Source: Pycnopodia helianthoides
Lineage: Eukaryota > Echinodermata > Asteroidea > Forcipulatida > Asteriidae
Reading direction: 5' to 3'
Length of the DNA: 64,000 bases
Assembly: GCA_032158295.1 (NCBI GenBank)
Contig: CM063256.1
Coordinates: 2,838,034 to 2,902,033, forward strand
The number at the start of each line of letters is the position of its first letter. Position 1 is the stretch's first letter. The notes below the pieces were generated by a model. It had not been told where the DNA came from and searched no databases. It was given only the letters and a program-made list of their open reading frames with translations. Positions 12,452-24,500 of the stretch are shown here, piece after piece. A program made the translations under genes and the position numbers.

Positions 12452-13440
12452 TCTTAACAACTCACTTTCATCTTTAAGCTATGATTCTGTAGACCAATTT
12501 TCCATTACTAAACAAAAGAGTAAACAAAGAAATACCTCTATTAATTTACATATTTCAGTGAATAAATAATACCCGAAGGGTCACTTTTGATTATTTAAGT
12601 TGTTTGCTGGAAAAAATAATCAATGTTGACACTTTAAACAGTAATTTTTACGAATTATTTTAGTATATTCTACATATATTTTTAAGACAGTAGATTGTTC
12701 AAACACAGATCTAATTTGAAGCCGTTGTCATTTCTGTGTTGGACTCAAACCACAAACTCTATTGAGTTTGCTAACAACGTACTTCCCCTGGCATGGATCC
12801 AGGAATACTACCTGGACAGGGTAAAACAAAAACAAAAAACCCCAAACCAGAACAATGTGTTCAGGTTTTCAGGGTGTGGTATACATTAGTTTTTAGCTGC
12901 CATCAAAATAGTTTCGAAAACAATAGTGGTTCGGCTTTTGGACCAAACACCTAACAAACCGAAAAAGTAACCGGAGTGCTGTGATTACTATAGGTTAGAC
13001 GCAAGTGGGCAATAAGATAAACTGTTAAGCGTTCAATCATAGTTCCCTTTTGGAGTGCGGTAATACTACTAGAAGTGGATGACATGTAACACAGGCTCCG
13101 ACAATTAAATGGTAAGGATTCCTATATACGAGTTATTTCACAGACAATGACCCGATGTAGAACATTTACCGCATGATGCAAGTCAAGGTCTGTGTCGAGT
13201 TTAGGGTAATGTGACGGCGCAAGTTTAAGGAAAAAGAGCAAGGAGGGGTGCAATCCCCCCTGGACACAACCCTTGGGTTCATGCCTGCTCCCAGATTACA
13301 AATACAATGATCAGAGGGACAAGCGAAGCAGCAATAGAACACCCCCCCCCCCCCCTGGTCACTTTAGCCCTAATAACATTGTTGCTGCACCCGATATTTG
13401 GTAAAATGGGGCTTTAAACCAAGTCAAAGAACATGTCCAA

Positions 13441-13902
13441 TAAAGGGACTGTGTCGTCATGATCAAAGCAGGCCTTTGGCTGTACATGGAACTTTCAACC
13501 TGGGCCCAATTTCATGGCTCTGCTTACCGCCGAATTCTGCGCTTGCGGTGACCATTCTCCGCTTACTGTTCAAGCGCCGAATTTTTGCGCTAGCTGTGTA
13601 AGCGTAGAATGCCTAGTAACGTGGAGTACGCACGCGCACAAGCCGAAATTCCCCGCTAACCCGTGAAATACGCTTGACGTAAGCGTGGAATTCCCTGCTT
13701 CCGCAAGCGCCGATTCTTTGCTTACGGTAAGCAGAGCCGTGAAATTGGGCCCAGTTAATTCACGAGCGCCGTTCCCCCCATAGATATATGGGGGTGGACG
13801 CCCATGTGCAGTAACTGAGTGAGAGTTTAAAATTCCATGTACAGCATGTAATTTCATGTAATTCCACAGGCCTGCTTTGATAATGAAAACACAGCCCCTT
13901 TT
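13441..13902. mobile_element. Outer palindromic MITE containing a nested GGGCCC MITE
   Basis: The outer arms are inverted: AAAGGGACTGTGTCGTCATG and GATCAAAGCAGGCCT on the left match AGGCCTGCTTTGATAATG and CACAGCCCCTTTT on the right. A fragment of the same outer family lies at 19430-19525. The inner element is listed separately. Confidence 0.7.
13501..13753. mobile_element. GGGCCCAATTTCA MITE nested in the outer element
   Basis: Left end TGGGCCCAATTTCATGGCTC; right end GAGCCGTGAAATTGGGCCCA. The interior is GC-rich, with repeated GCTTACGG/CCGTAAGC-like motifs. Its position between matching outer arms shows that it inserted second. Confidence 0.75.
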
Positions 13903-14232
13903 AACACTTTCTCACCATCCTGAGAGCAAACCTTTTTAAGCTTCTGGTTTTAAGATGAAATTTCTCCAAGAAATACCATGGGTGATAGCCAATAGATTTT
14001 TACTACAATGTCGCCATCTTGTTTTTCAAACCATTCATATCACTGAAAACCAAACCGAGGCTGGAAGGGAAAAAATAGTCAGGTTCCTTTTCTGATAAAA
14101 ATCAGCATTCATTAATGCTATTTCACACAGGGAGCCGGACAAAATATGGCTGCAGCATGATAATGGTCAATACTATACCAGATTGAATTTGTCCGTCTTG
14201 GTCTCATTGGATGGAGGAAAAAAATGCTTGGT

Positions 14233-17200
14233 CTAATACGCACTGTCCGAATTATGGGAACTTGGTGACACTTTCCCCAGTCGGATGTGATTTTTCTTGT
14301 TGGTTATTGTCCAAGCGTTGGTTCGTGGGGCCACGCTTCTCTGAAAAAACAAAATAAAAGAGAGGAACAGTCGGTAAAAACTATAACCGTCTGTAAAACT
14401 AGTGACTCGGGAAATAAGGCAATGCAAAATAAAAAAATTAATATTTCAAAAAAATTGGACATGAAATATGAATATGCATAACCCCGATGGTGATGTGTGT
14501 GTGTGGGGGGGGGGGGGTTTGGGGTAGTCGTTGCTTTTATTTTTTTTTGTGCAAAAAACTTACACTTCCATCCATGCTTCGGTCTGCTCTCTTCTTCAAC
14601 TCGTGACGGAACGCTGTGCGTACCTGACGAACAATAAACACACAGCAGTTTAAGGGATGTACACATCAAATAACCATTAACTGTATTTTTGGTGTTGTTA
14701 ATTTGCTTGCTTTTTTTATTTTAAATGATAATCAAATACGATTCTTTAAAACTCTTCTGATAATCTCCAGTGAGGCCCTCTAGCTTTCACTCTGTTATTT
14801 CAATGATTTCCTTGAGATTCCTTCAAACTTACCTCTGAGCTTATCACGCAGTAGAAGATGAACATGAAGAAACCCTGCCAAGAAACAAAAGAACACAATT
14901 GATGGCGTTGAAAAATCTTCGCTGTGATTTAGAGAGAAAATCATGCATCAATGGACATCCATGTGTACTAGTGGTCAAAACAAAGGAGGTGGGGGTAGAG
15001 TGGGGTAGGGTAGTAGGGAGGGAAGGTGGGGGCGCCACTACAGAAAAGTGTATGTCCTTATCATTGTTTTAATAATAATAATAATAGTTTAAGTGGCTAA
15101 TCCTTACTAGCAGCTGAGAAGCTGAATTGCGAAGGACGCAGCTACAACGTATTCGAGCAGCAGGCATGCGAGGGCGCCTTTGACAGCCAGGCACGTTGAC
15201 CATAGTATGACAACGGAGCACAGCCAGAGATCAAAAGTTTTTATTTTTCCAGAGGGAGGAAAACTGGAGTGCCCGGAGAAGAACCCCTGTGGCACTAGAA
15301 AGAACCAACGTATAACTCGACTCAAATCTTGTCTTGTTGTCTTGTCTTGATGGATACTGCACCGGTTACAGCTCGATGGTCTGAAGGTTCGATGGTCCGA
15401 AGGTTCGTTAGTCCGAAGGTTCGTTTGTCCGAAGGTTCGATAGTCCGAAGGTTCGATAGTCCGAATTGACAATAAGGTTCGATCTTCGATTCTGACTATT
15501 GGATCTTATTGTCGATTCAGACTACTGAACCTTCGGACCAATGAACCTTCGGACTAATGAACCTTCGGACTATCGCATAAAATGTTCGGATTAACGAACC
15601 CTATTTCATTTTCGGACTAATGAACCCCCTGTTATGGGAAATTTGTGCATTTGGACTATCGAACCTTCGGACTATTGAACCTTCGGACTACCAGACCTTC
15701 GGACTACCAGACCTTCGGACTATCGGGCGGACACCACTGCACCAACACCCATTCTCAGGGGTCACACAGGCAGGGTCGGTTGTGTGCATGGAACTGCCAA
15801 CCATGTCAGAAACACCAGGGCCAACCCCTTCTCGTCATGATACGTGTACTAGTTTTTTTTACAAGCACTACACAACTGGAACTCGAACTGGAACTCAAAC
15901 CCTCACTCCGATGTTCAGAACACCAGAGCTTGGGTCAAGTGCGCTTGGCCACAACACACAACCTGGGCTGCAGTTGTGAGAGACAGGCAGCCCTAGCTGG
16001 GAATCGAACCAGGGCCACAGTGGTGAGAGGCGAGTGGTTTACCCACAAGCCACCCATGCCACCCAGCAATGTCTTTAATTACCTGCAAGGAGTTCATAAT
16101 GACGAATGCATAGTGGAGAACTATGCTGTACTGGGTGAAGAGTCCAATGATCCAGGAGATGCCAAGAAGAGGTACGAGCATCATGGCGCTCTTACAGGCC
16201 GCTCTGAAAAAGTTCAAAATTTATATCTAAAGATTATCAGATATCTTAAAGGCCCTGTACACTATTGGTAAGATCGAAAACACAAATGTTCACAGATTCA
16301 CACATAACTTACATGATTTAAAGTAAGTAATGATAGAAAGAGTTCCTTAAAATATTTCTGCCTAAAATGCTATCGTTTCTGAGAAAAGAGTAAAACAATA
16401 GTTTTTATCACGCGCAATAATATTAAACTCAATGTTTGAAAAACTCATAAGGTCTCTTTTCACTATTTTCTTGTGACCTTGATGACCAATTGAGCTCAAA
16501 TTTTCACATGTTTGTTATTTCATGTATGTGTTTGATTACACAAAACATGAACACTGTCAGTGATTATTTTGTCAGCTCTACCAATCCTGTATAATACCTT
16601 TAAAGCATATGTACAACACTGGTGATTGTCAAATACCAGTATCCACACTTTGTGTAACCCAACTTATCCATGAAATAACACACCTGTGAAAACTTAAGCT
16701 TAATCGGTCATCAGAGTCACAAGAAAACAGTAAAAGACCCCTTTACATGTTTTCACCGTTTTCAAACATCGGATTTTATCACCATGATAAAAACTAATTG
16801 TTTTACTAAATTTCTCAAAAACTGTAGCATTTTAAGCAAAACTATTTCAAGGGAAGTTTTCCACCACTTACCATCTTCATACCATGTAAGTTATGTTCAA
16901 GTTTGAGAACATTTATAATTTTTAGTCCTACCAATGTTGTACACACCCTTTAAGATATTGTACACTTTTCGTAACAGCTCAAAATTAGTGTCCACATTTT
17001 GTGTGATTCAACATATGCATAAACAAACAATCCTGTGAAAGTTTGAGCTCAATTGGTCATCGATGTCACGAGAAAATAGTGAAAAGAGTTTACTGTTTTT
17101 TCAAATTATCGCGCGCGATAATTACTATTGTTTTACTCGTTTCTCAGAAACGATAGCATCTTAGGCAGAAATATTTTAAGGAACCCTTTCTACCATTACT

Positions 17201-20200
17201 TACTTTAAATCATGTAAGTTATGTGTGAATCTGTGAACATTGTGTTTTTCGATCTTACCAATAGTGTACAGGGCCTTTAACAGGGCCCAATTTCATAAAG
17301 TTGGTTAAAGTGCACCAGAAGTAAAACATTTCTTAGGAATATATCTTGAGCTACTTCCTAATCCCCTTGATCTGATAAAAACTAATTGACATCTATATTT
17401 GGTTGTTTTCATTGAAAAGTACATTTCTGTGAAATCAAATCTTCTTTTCAAATTATATTTATAAAAAAATTCTTGAAAATAAAAATACCTATTACAAGTT
17501 GTTAAAAATAAAATTTCAATCTTTACAATAATATAAATAATTTGTTCAAATTAACACTGAAACAAAATTCAGTTGGGCAAAGTTCTTATTTTTAACAAGT
17601 AACCGGAAACGGAGGTCAAGTCTTATTCTTGTGTTATTTTGTTTAATTGATTTTACTATCATATTGTTTATCACTTACAATTACATTCCCAACAACTTCA
17701 ATTTCAAGGAATAAACCTTGCGTTAAACTAAAATAATTGACAAAACAAAAGTTTGATCAGATTGCCTTTTTTAACAGACTTTCACATTTATTGTACTTAA
17801 GTTCAATCATGCCTACATTCATACAAACAAGCAAACATACTGAAGAAATGCTTCCCTGCTATTGTTCTTAAATTGTGTCAACGACCCCCACCACCTCCCC
17901 CATCTTACCTGATTCGGTCTAAATTGGTCTGACACTTGAGGGCAGCAGCACGAGTGACCACGAGAACCACCCTTATCAGCACCATCATGTTGAACTGAGG
18001 TCAAAGTAAACAATTAGTTGATTATGACATGAAAGTTGTAAAATGACACAGGTATAGATATAAGTATTTTGGATTTGTCCAGGCTAAGCAGGCCTCTCTC
18101 CAAGTGCCTCACATTATTATTACCCCTGTTCGTCTGGCCCTAAGATATCCTCAAACCATCTCAGCTCCTAAGGAGTATGCATCACCAGCAGCCAAATGGG
18201 CGCACAGATTGCGAATCATTCACATTGACAATCTCCACTTTCGTAGGCACACATTTACTCCTAAGTGATGAGAAGCAGTTCATCAACTGTCTTGCTCAAG
18301 GACACCAGTGTCACGACCGGGATTCGAACCCTAACTCTGATGTATCAGCCACCAGAACTTGACTTTGTAGCCGAGACTGCCCGGCTACAACATTGCTTTG
18401 ATGAATGTGAAAAGCCTCGCGTTCCAAATAAACTCTATCTTACCGTGACAATAAGAATGAGAGGTCCAACAAAAGCCCATATTAGACCATCTTCAAGGGT
18501 CAGCCAACAACTGTGTAATGAAAACAAAAGAACCGATGTTATGGCATATAAATAAATAGTAACCAAAAGAAACACATTCGTAAATGAAAAGGGCACCGGG
18601 GGGGGGGGGGGCAGTGCTTTAGCCATGGGACTCACTTACATGGTGGTCAACAATAAACCTTCACTTCATTTAACAATATTGTACCTCTACACTGTCCGCA
18701 TTGACCGATTTTATAAACATTAACCTTAGGGGCCACTCAGAATAAGCAGTATTTAAAAGTTTCAATCTTTTTAAAAAATTGTGGGTGGGTCAAAAGAAAC
18801 AACTGAAAAACAAAACTCTTTTTAATTGAAGCAATAGAAGAAAACAAATTAATGAATGAAGATGAAGAAAAAAATATACACAGCTGGCCCAGATCGTTGT
18901 TTGTTTAAGCCAGGAAAGGCCATTGAAAACTACTGATGTTGGAGACCTTTGATCTAAAATATCTGCATCACTTGAGGTATTTAGTCATTCATTGATTTTT
19001 TTTGACCCACCGACCCATCCACTTCATCAAAATTTTAAACAATGACTCTTGTGAGTGGCCCCTTACTGCGAGAAGAGTAGATCAATGATCTTGATTTCTT
19101 TAATTCTAAGGAAATGAAAGCTAATTTTGTTACCAGGCAGACACAAAGAAGTCTGATGACTCCCTGAAGCAGGGAACCAATCGCTTGCAATGTACATTGC
19201 ATGCTGTCTTGGCTGGTAACTATCAAATTTCCGATAATGACCAGTTTATGAAGTTAAAACTTACTGGCTTCCACTTCCATACAGCTTTGACTTTATCCCA
19301 AAAGCGATACCAACGATGATGGCAGGTAAACCTGAAAATGCAAAACAAAACAAGAATGGACAAGAAGCTGTAAAAGAAAATCTTATGTTTTGCAAGAGGT
19401 TGTCAACAAAAAAACAGTTGTCATTATTATCGTGCGCGAGTGTGCAGTAACTGGGTGAGAGTTCAGAATTTAATGTCTGGCCACAGACTCGCCGTGATCA
19501 TGTCGACAGTGCCCCTTTAACACACCAACAAGCAATGTGGAAATGTTTCACAAAAATGACAGACTTCTGAAGAATATCTGACGTCCAAAACCCACCCCCC
19601 AAAAAATGTATGCAGCCATGGAATGTTAATCCAGTGATTAGCTTCTTACAGGTAAGGTTTGAATTATGGAGCTCTGAAATTGTTTTTCGCCCCAGAAACG
19701 AACCCTCATATCAAGGATGTCACTGTATTATTTATACAAAAGTGAAAGGCCTCCAGGGCTAGTGGTCAATAGGCCCTCATTAGGTGTTACTTGAAAGCTC
19801 TAATTAGTTGCATCTATCAGATGATGAGCAAATAAGCCTAGTTTGAATTTCGCCAGAAGGTGCCTGACTTTGGAATATGGGGCGTCACATCTTATTCTCA
19901 CCCCATCCGATGAGATAGTAGAGAGGCATCTTGTTCTTCCCTTGGTCAAACACAGAGATGACTTGTTTGTACAGATGAAACCCCTCCACCAGTATCCAAC
20001 AGAACGTAGCCAGGAACAGGTAGTGCAGGACTATGGCCACTATCTTACACGGAATCTGTTTGTCAAGAACAATATCTTACTTAATCCTTCAAACACTCAT
20101 GAGTCTGACTCAAACAATTCACCACTGAAGTATCGTTTGAAGCTTTGCATGGTGTGGAAAAATAGGAAGGAACTATAAATAAATAAATAGTAAACTTGCG

Positions 20201-21558
20201 GGTACAACCATATGTGTAAATCTCTTTTGTGAGAGTATTGGCTCTGAAAAGAGCCTGTGTGGTCTCGACGTTTCGAACAGTATACTCTGCTCGTCTTCAG
20301 GTGTGAGAGTCATTAATGACAAGAAAGTCTGTAACTTGGATCCATATCTTAGGAAGTTTGTTGAAATGATAGCATTTCCACATTTTTGCTAACCCCTAGA
20401 GTTATAGATTTCAAGGAGCTTCTGGGAACAGTATCCTCAGAACGAGAGAAGCGGATCAAAGGGCAGGATTTATCTTTATCTTTAGGCAGGCTTGAATCTC
20501 TGATTGGTCGATCCATAGCCACAAGGAGTGTGATATAAACCTATATTGCACGGCTCATATTACACTCTGCGTATTCATTTCTGTGTGTCAAACACATGTT
20601 AAAAACTCCTAACCCGAAATCTATTTAACTATGTGATTTCCGCTATGTGACGCCCAGGCAAATCTGTCATGAACAATAAGTTAGTGTCCTGCTTTCTTTA
20701 AACTCTTGTTCCTAGTAATATGAGATGGTAAACATGTCAAAATGTATATCACATTAAAGAGAATTATGTTATCTTTCCAACAGTTTACAGTATTCTCCTG
20801 AAGACGAGCCGAGTATACCGTTCAAAACGTCGAGACCACACCGGCTCTTTTCAGAGCCAACACTCCCACAAAAGAGATTTACACATAGTTGTACCCGCAA
20901 GTTTACTATTTATTTGTAGTTCCTTCCAGTATACAAATCGTTGTATTTTTATCTACAAAGCAGTAAATGATGAATGTTTGTTGTAATGCAGAAATAAGCG
21001 CTACATGGGCTTAGGCAGGTGCAGTGTTTATATACTGTCACCAGTCAGGTCTTATAAAGGAAGGTCGAGGAATTTTTTTTTTTCCTCACCACAGGGAGTT
21101 CTGATGCGACACCAAGGAGAAACAGTATTATCCCCAGCAGGAGAGCGGTCATCATGTTAAAGTGTATGGTTAAACGTTCTGAAGCCATGGACGATCTGAA
21201 AACAAGATTGAAAAACAGAGTATTGTTGTATCAGTCCCAGAGCTGCCATCATTTGCATCTTGCAATCACGAAGATTTTGAACAACAATCAGGGAGATAAT
21301 TAGAATTATATTCAACATAATTGGGAACAAGCGTCCATAATCAGGGAGATTTTCACAGGTTAGATTTATTGTATATATCTGCATTTACACAGGATTAAAA
21401 CAATCGAACGGATCCAAAAACCTCAGGTATACTTTGCATTTAACTTACCCAAGGAAGAGGAACACTGTCAACGCAATAATGAGAGACACAATGGAGATGC
21501 TACAGCAGACAAAGGTCAGCACCATCAGTATGGTGGTATGGGTGTCCGATACAAGTAC
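14233..21558 (-). CDS. Adhesion GPCR exons 16-25: seven-helix domain and C-tail
   Basis: Helix 1 is [20 protein letters not shown] (exon 16). Helix 2 is in [20 protein letters not shown] (17). Helix 3 has [18 protein letters not shown] then LVEGFHLY (18). Helix 4 has [11 protein letters not shown] (19). CWL in loop 2 precedes helix 5 (20-21). Helix 6 has [20 protein letters not shown] and helix 7 starts in exon 22 and ends [13 protein letters not shown] (23). FRHEL follows (24). These are class B2 hallmarks. The cytoplasmic tail is short (about 50 residues). Confidence 0.92.
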
Positions 21559-24500
21559 CTTAGCAATCATAAAATAATAGTAATCAAATCAATCAAAATA
21601 CATCAATCTTATGTAGCGCCCATGTCCTAGTACTGCAGATAGATCAAGATGCTTTGCAACATTATCCCTGTTCGTCAGACATACTTGGATCATTCCTCAA
21701 ACTTTCTCAACTCCCTGGGGAGCATACAACCCTAAACTGCCTAAATTAGTGCTAAGGGGGGGTTAATCCAACACAATACTGTCTCAGCCCTCTCAGGTTT
21801 CACAAACAGAATAAATAAATGAAATTAACCTGTAGCTGCGTGTGAAGTCAGTGCAAGGGGTCACAGTACTTGCAACTCCCATCAGCTCTGATAATCATAA
21901 TCACTATACTAGCCAAGAACTCCATGGACAGAAGACAAGGAAGGAAACTTTGAGTTTTAGATGTTGGAGGAAAACCCCAGAGAATTATTCCAGGGAAATC
22001 CCACACAATCAGGTGGGGACTGAAAACCCAATCCACATAGTGCCCCCGGCGGGATTCAAACTCGGGTTCCAGAGGTGGAAAGCAAAAGAAAGATGCCACT
22101 GCACTAACTCGATCGCCCATGGTCTGCCATATAGACCTTATGCACATGACGTCATTTGAGTAGGGCGCCGTCGGCTAGAGGTCAAAATAAGATTGCTCAT
22201 TGGCTCATCCTCTGCACCGCGAGTACAAGATGTGCATTTTCCATTGTTTTGTCATCGTTTTACCTCTAAGATGGCAGCGTGATGACGTCAATGCATAAGG
22301 TCTTTCGGGAGTCAAAATACATGTAAAATGTTGCGCTTCTTACTGCATGCATTGACTAAAATACGCACTGCACACAGGGGATCAGACTCCCAAAATAATG
22401 GGCAAGCAAGACTTAGGTAAAACAATTTTTAAAACATGTTTAGCGTCCTGCCTTTTTGAAAAAAGGAAGGAGGAGGGCCTTTTTTTTCCAAAAATGGCTG
22501 CCTAACCCATTTCTTCAAGACAATTGGCCAGGCTATTTTTCAAGATGGTTGCCAATTTTTTTCTGTTTTTTTTTTTCGGTGTGCTTAAGTCTAAAAATAC
22601 AATCTTAACATTAAAAAAAAATTTTTTTTTCCGTCAGAGATTGTTAAAAATTTACCATTTAAAAAAAAAAGAAAGAAGCAGCCTCTAAAAAGGAAGCGGG
22701 CGGGACGCTAAACTTGTTTTGTTTTTTATTTGGCCTCATCATGTAATGACGTCAGACAAGACTCCATAGTGCACTTACAGTGCTTTCGGTTATCTGCATG
22801 AGGACAGCGAAGTTAGTGGTGTGGTTACAGAAGCAGGATATGTCCTCAGAATCACCTCCCTCTTCTACTAGGTAGCACCCATAATCCGACCACCTCCCAC
22901 TCCCTGATGACTGATCGCTGAGTAATTAATGGTATATTAACATCATTAGTATTTTGATTCTAATGAATGTCACTTCCATCGTTTAGCTTTTGATGATCAA
23001 GTAACAAACCACAAGGGAAACTGACTTGGTAAGTTGTAAACAGTATGGGGTTGAACAAAGCCAAATTGACTAGAGCCGGATTTGAACCAACGACCTCTGG
23101 ATTAACGTGTCAGCGCTCTGCCAACTGAGTTATCTAGCCCTATGTTGGCGGTCTCCCTATTTTGTCAATATCTTTGTTCGGGGGTGCCAGTCAGAAGCCA
23201 TACAGCCGTTAACTGCCGTTTAGCCAGGATCACACCCAAGTTTAAGATACAATCTGGGAAAAGGCAGCCAGGGGATCACCCTAAGGGGATGCAACTTTTT
23301 TACTTTGAATGTCAAGTTATAAACCAAATCATTACAAAATTTACCCAGTCAGTTTCCCTAGTGGAGGGAATTTTTTCACTAGAAGATTTTTGTGTTAGTG
23401 GTATGAACTTTATTATTGGTGAGTTGTCAGATTGACTAGTCCTACACTACCATGTCTGCAACATACATGTACCTTTTATCGTAATTCCAATATACACATG
23501 TGAAATACGATTTCTCATTGGCTTTCAGATCCATATGCGTTGTCTGTGTAAGAAATAATAACAACAATATTCAATTCTTTATAAACTAGATCTTCAAACT
23601 GCGAGTTAATATATCACAAAAATCCAAGCAGTCGAAGCCATATACCCTTATTTTTCTGTAAAAAATTTAATTAGCTGTTGCAAACTGCTAACCAACCAAA
23701 ATTACCTATGGTATAAATGGATTTTTTTTTAGTGGCCTCACATTTTGACCCTAGCAGAATCTTTCCCAAAGGCTTAAAGCATTTAGTCTTAGCCTTCGAG
23801 AAAGACTCTGCGGGGGTCAAATCAAGAGGCCTTTAAAAAAAATTGCATTCTTACTTTTCTAGAGAAAACAGAATTATCTGTTGCAAACTACCAATCAAAA
23901 GGACCTATGGTATTAATGGAAAAAGGTAGTTAACGGCCTGACAATTCGACCCTAGCAGAGTCTTTCTCAAAGGCTAAATGACAACACAACACACATTAGC
24001 AGATATACTGGTGTAACAGAAACAGTCAAGAGGAATGAACTGAAAAGAGAGAGAGGCAGACAGCACACAGAAAAAGCAAGGGATGACAATAAATGGTTTT
24101 ATTTTTCCAGGGCAACAGTTACGATTAAAAAATATCTCACATTTTTTGGAGTTGAGAACGACACCGCCATGGAGATTTTTCCGGAGGTAGACGCTAAGAC
24201 GGTTACTACGTCACTCTGCAGCTGGAGATGAGTTCCATTGGTCGCATTCTTAATCTCTATATCATTGTCTACCTCTCCTGGGGAAAGCGCGGCGACATTC
24301 TTGAACACCCCGCCGAGTAAAAGGGCTCTTGTCTCGTCTGTTTGAGTACAATTGGTTAAAAAAGGTCTTGAATTTCTTGTGGATGTTGTTTCATAGAAAT
24401 GCAGAACTCAATTATTGACATGTCGTCGCTGAGTGGTCTAGGACATCGGACTTCAATTCTGGTGGCTAAGTCATGAGGGTGTGGGTTCGAATCCCAGTTA

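Noticed and set aside
15107..16271. Open frames with repeated RTFGLSN or RTIEPSD peptides
   Set aside because: They are generated by the foldback 16-mer and an adjacent SINE, with no independent coding evidence.
20164..20310. A functional hammerhead ribozyme in the inverted ends
   Set aside because: The CTGAAGA and GAAAC parts are present in one arm, but I could not draw a convincing stem III with a cleavage triplet, and the other arm has AAAAC.
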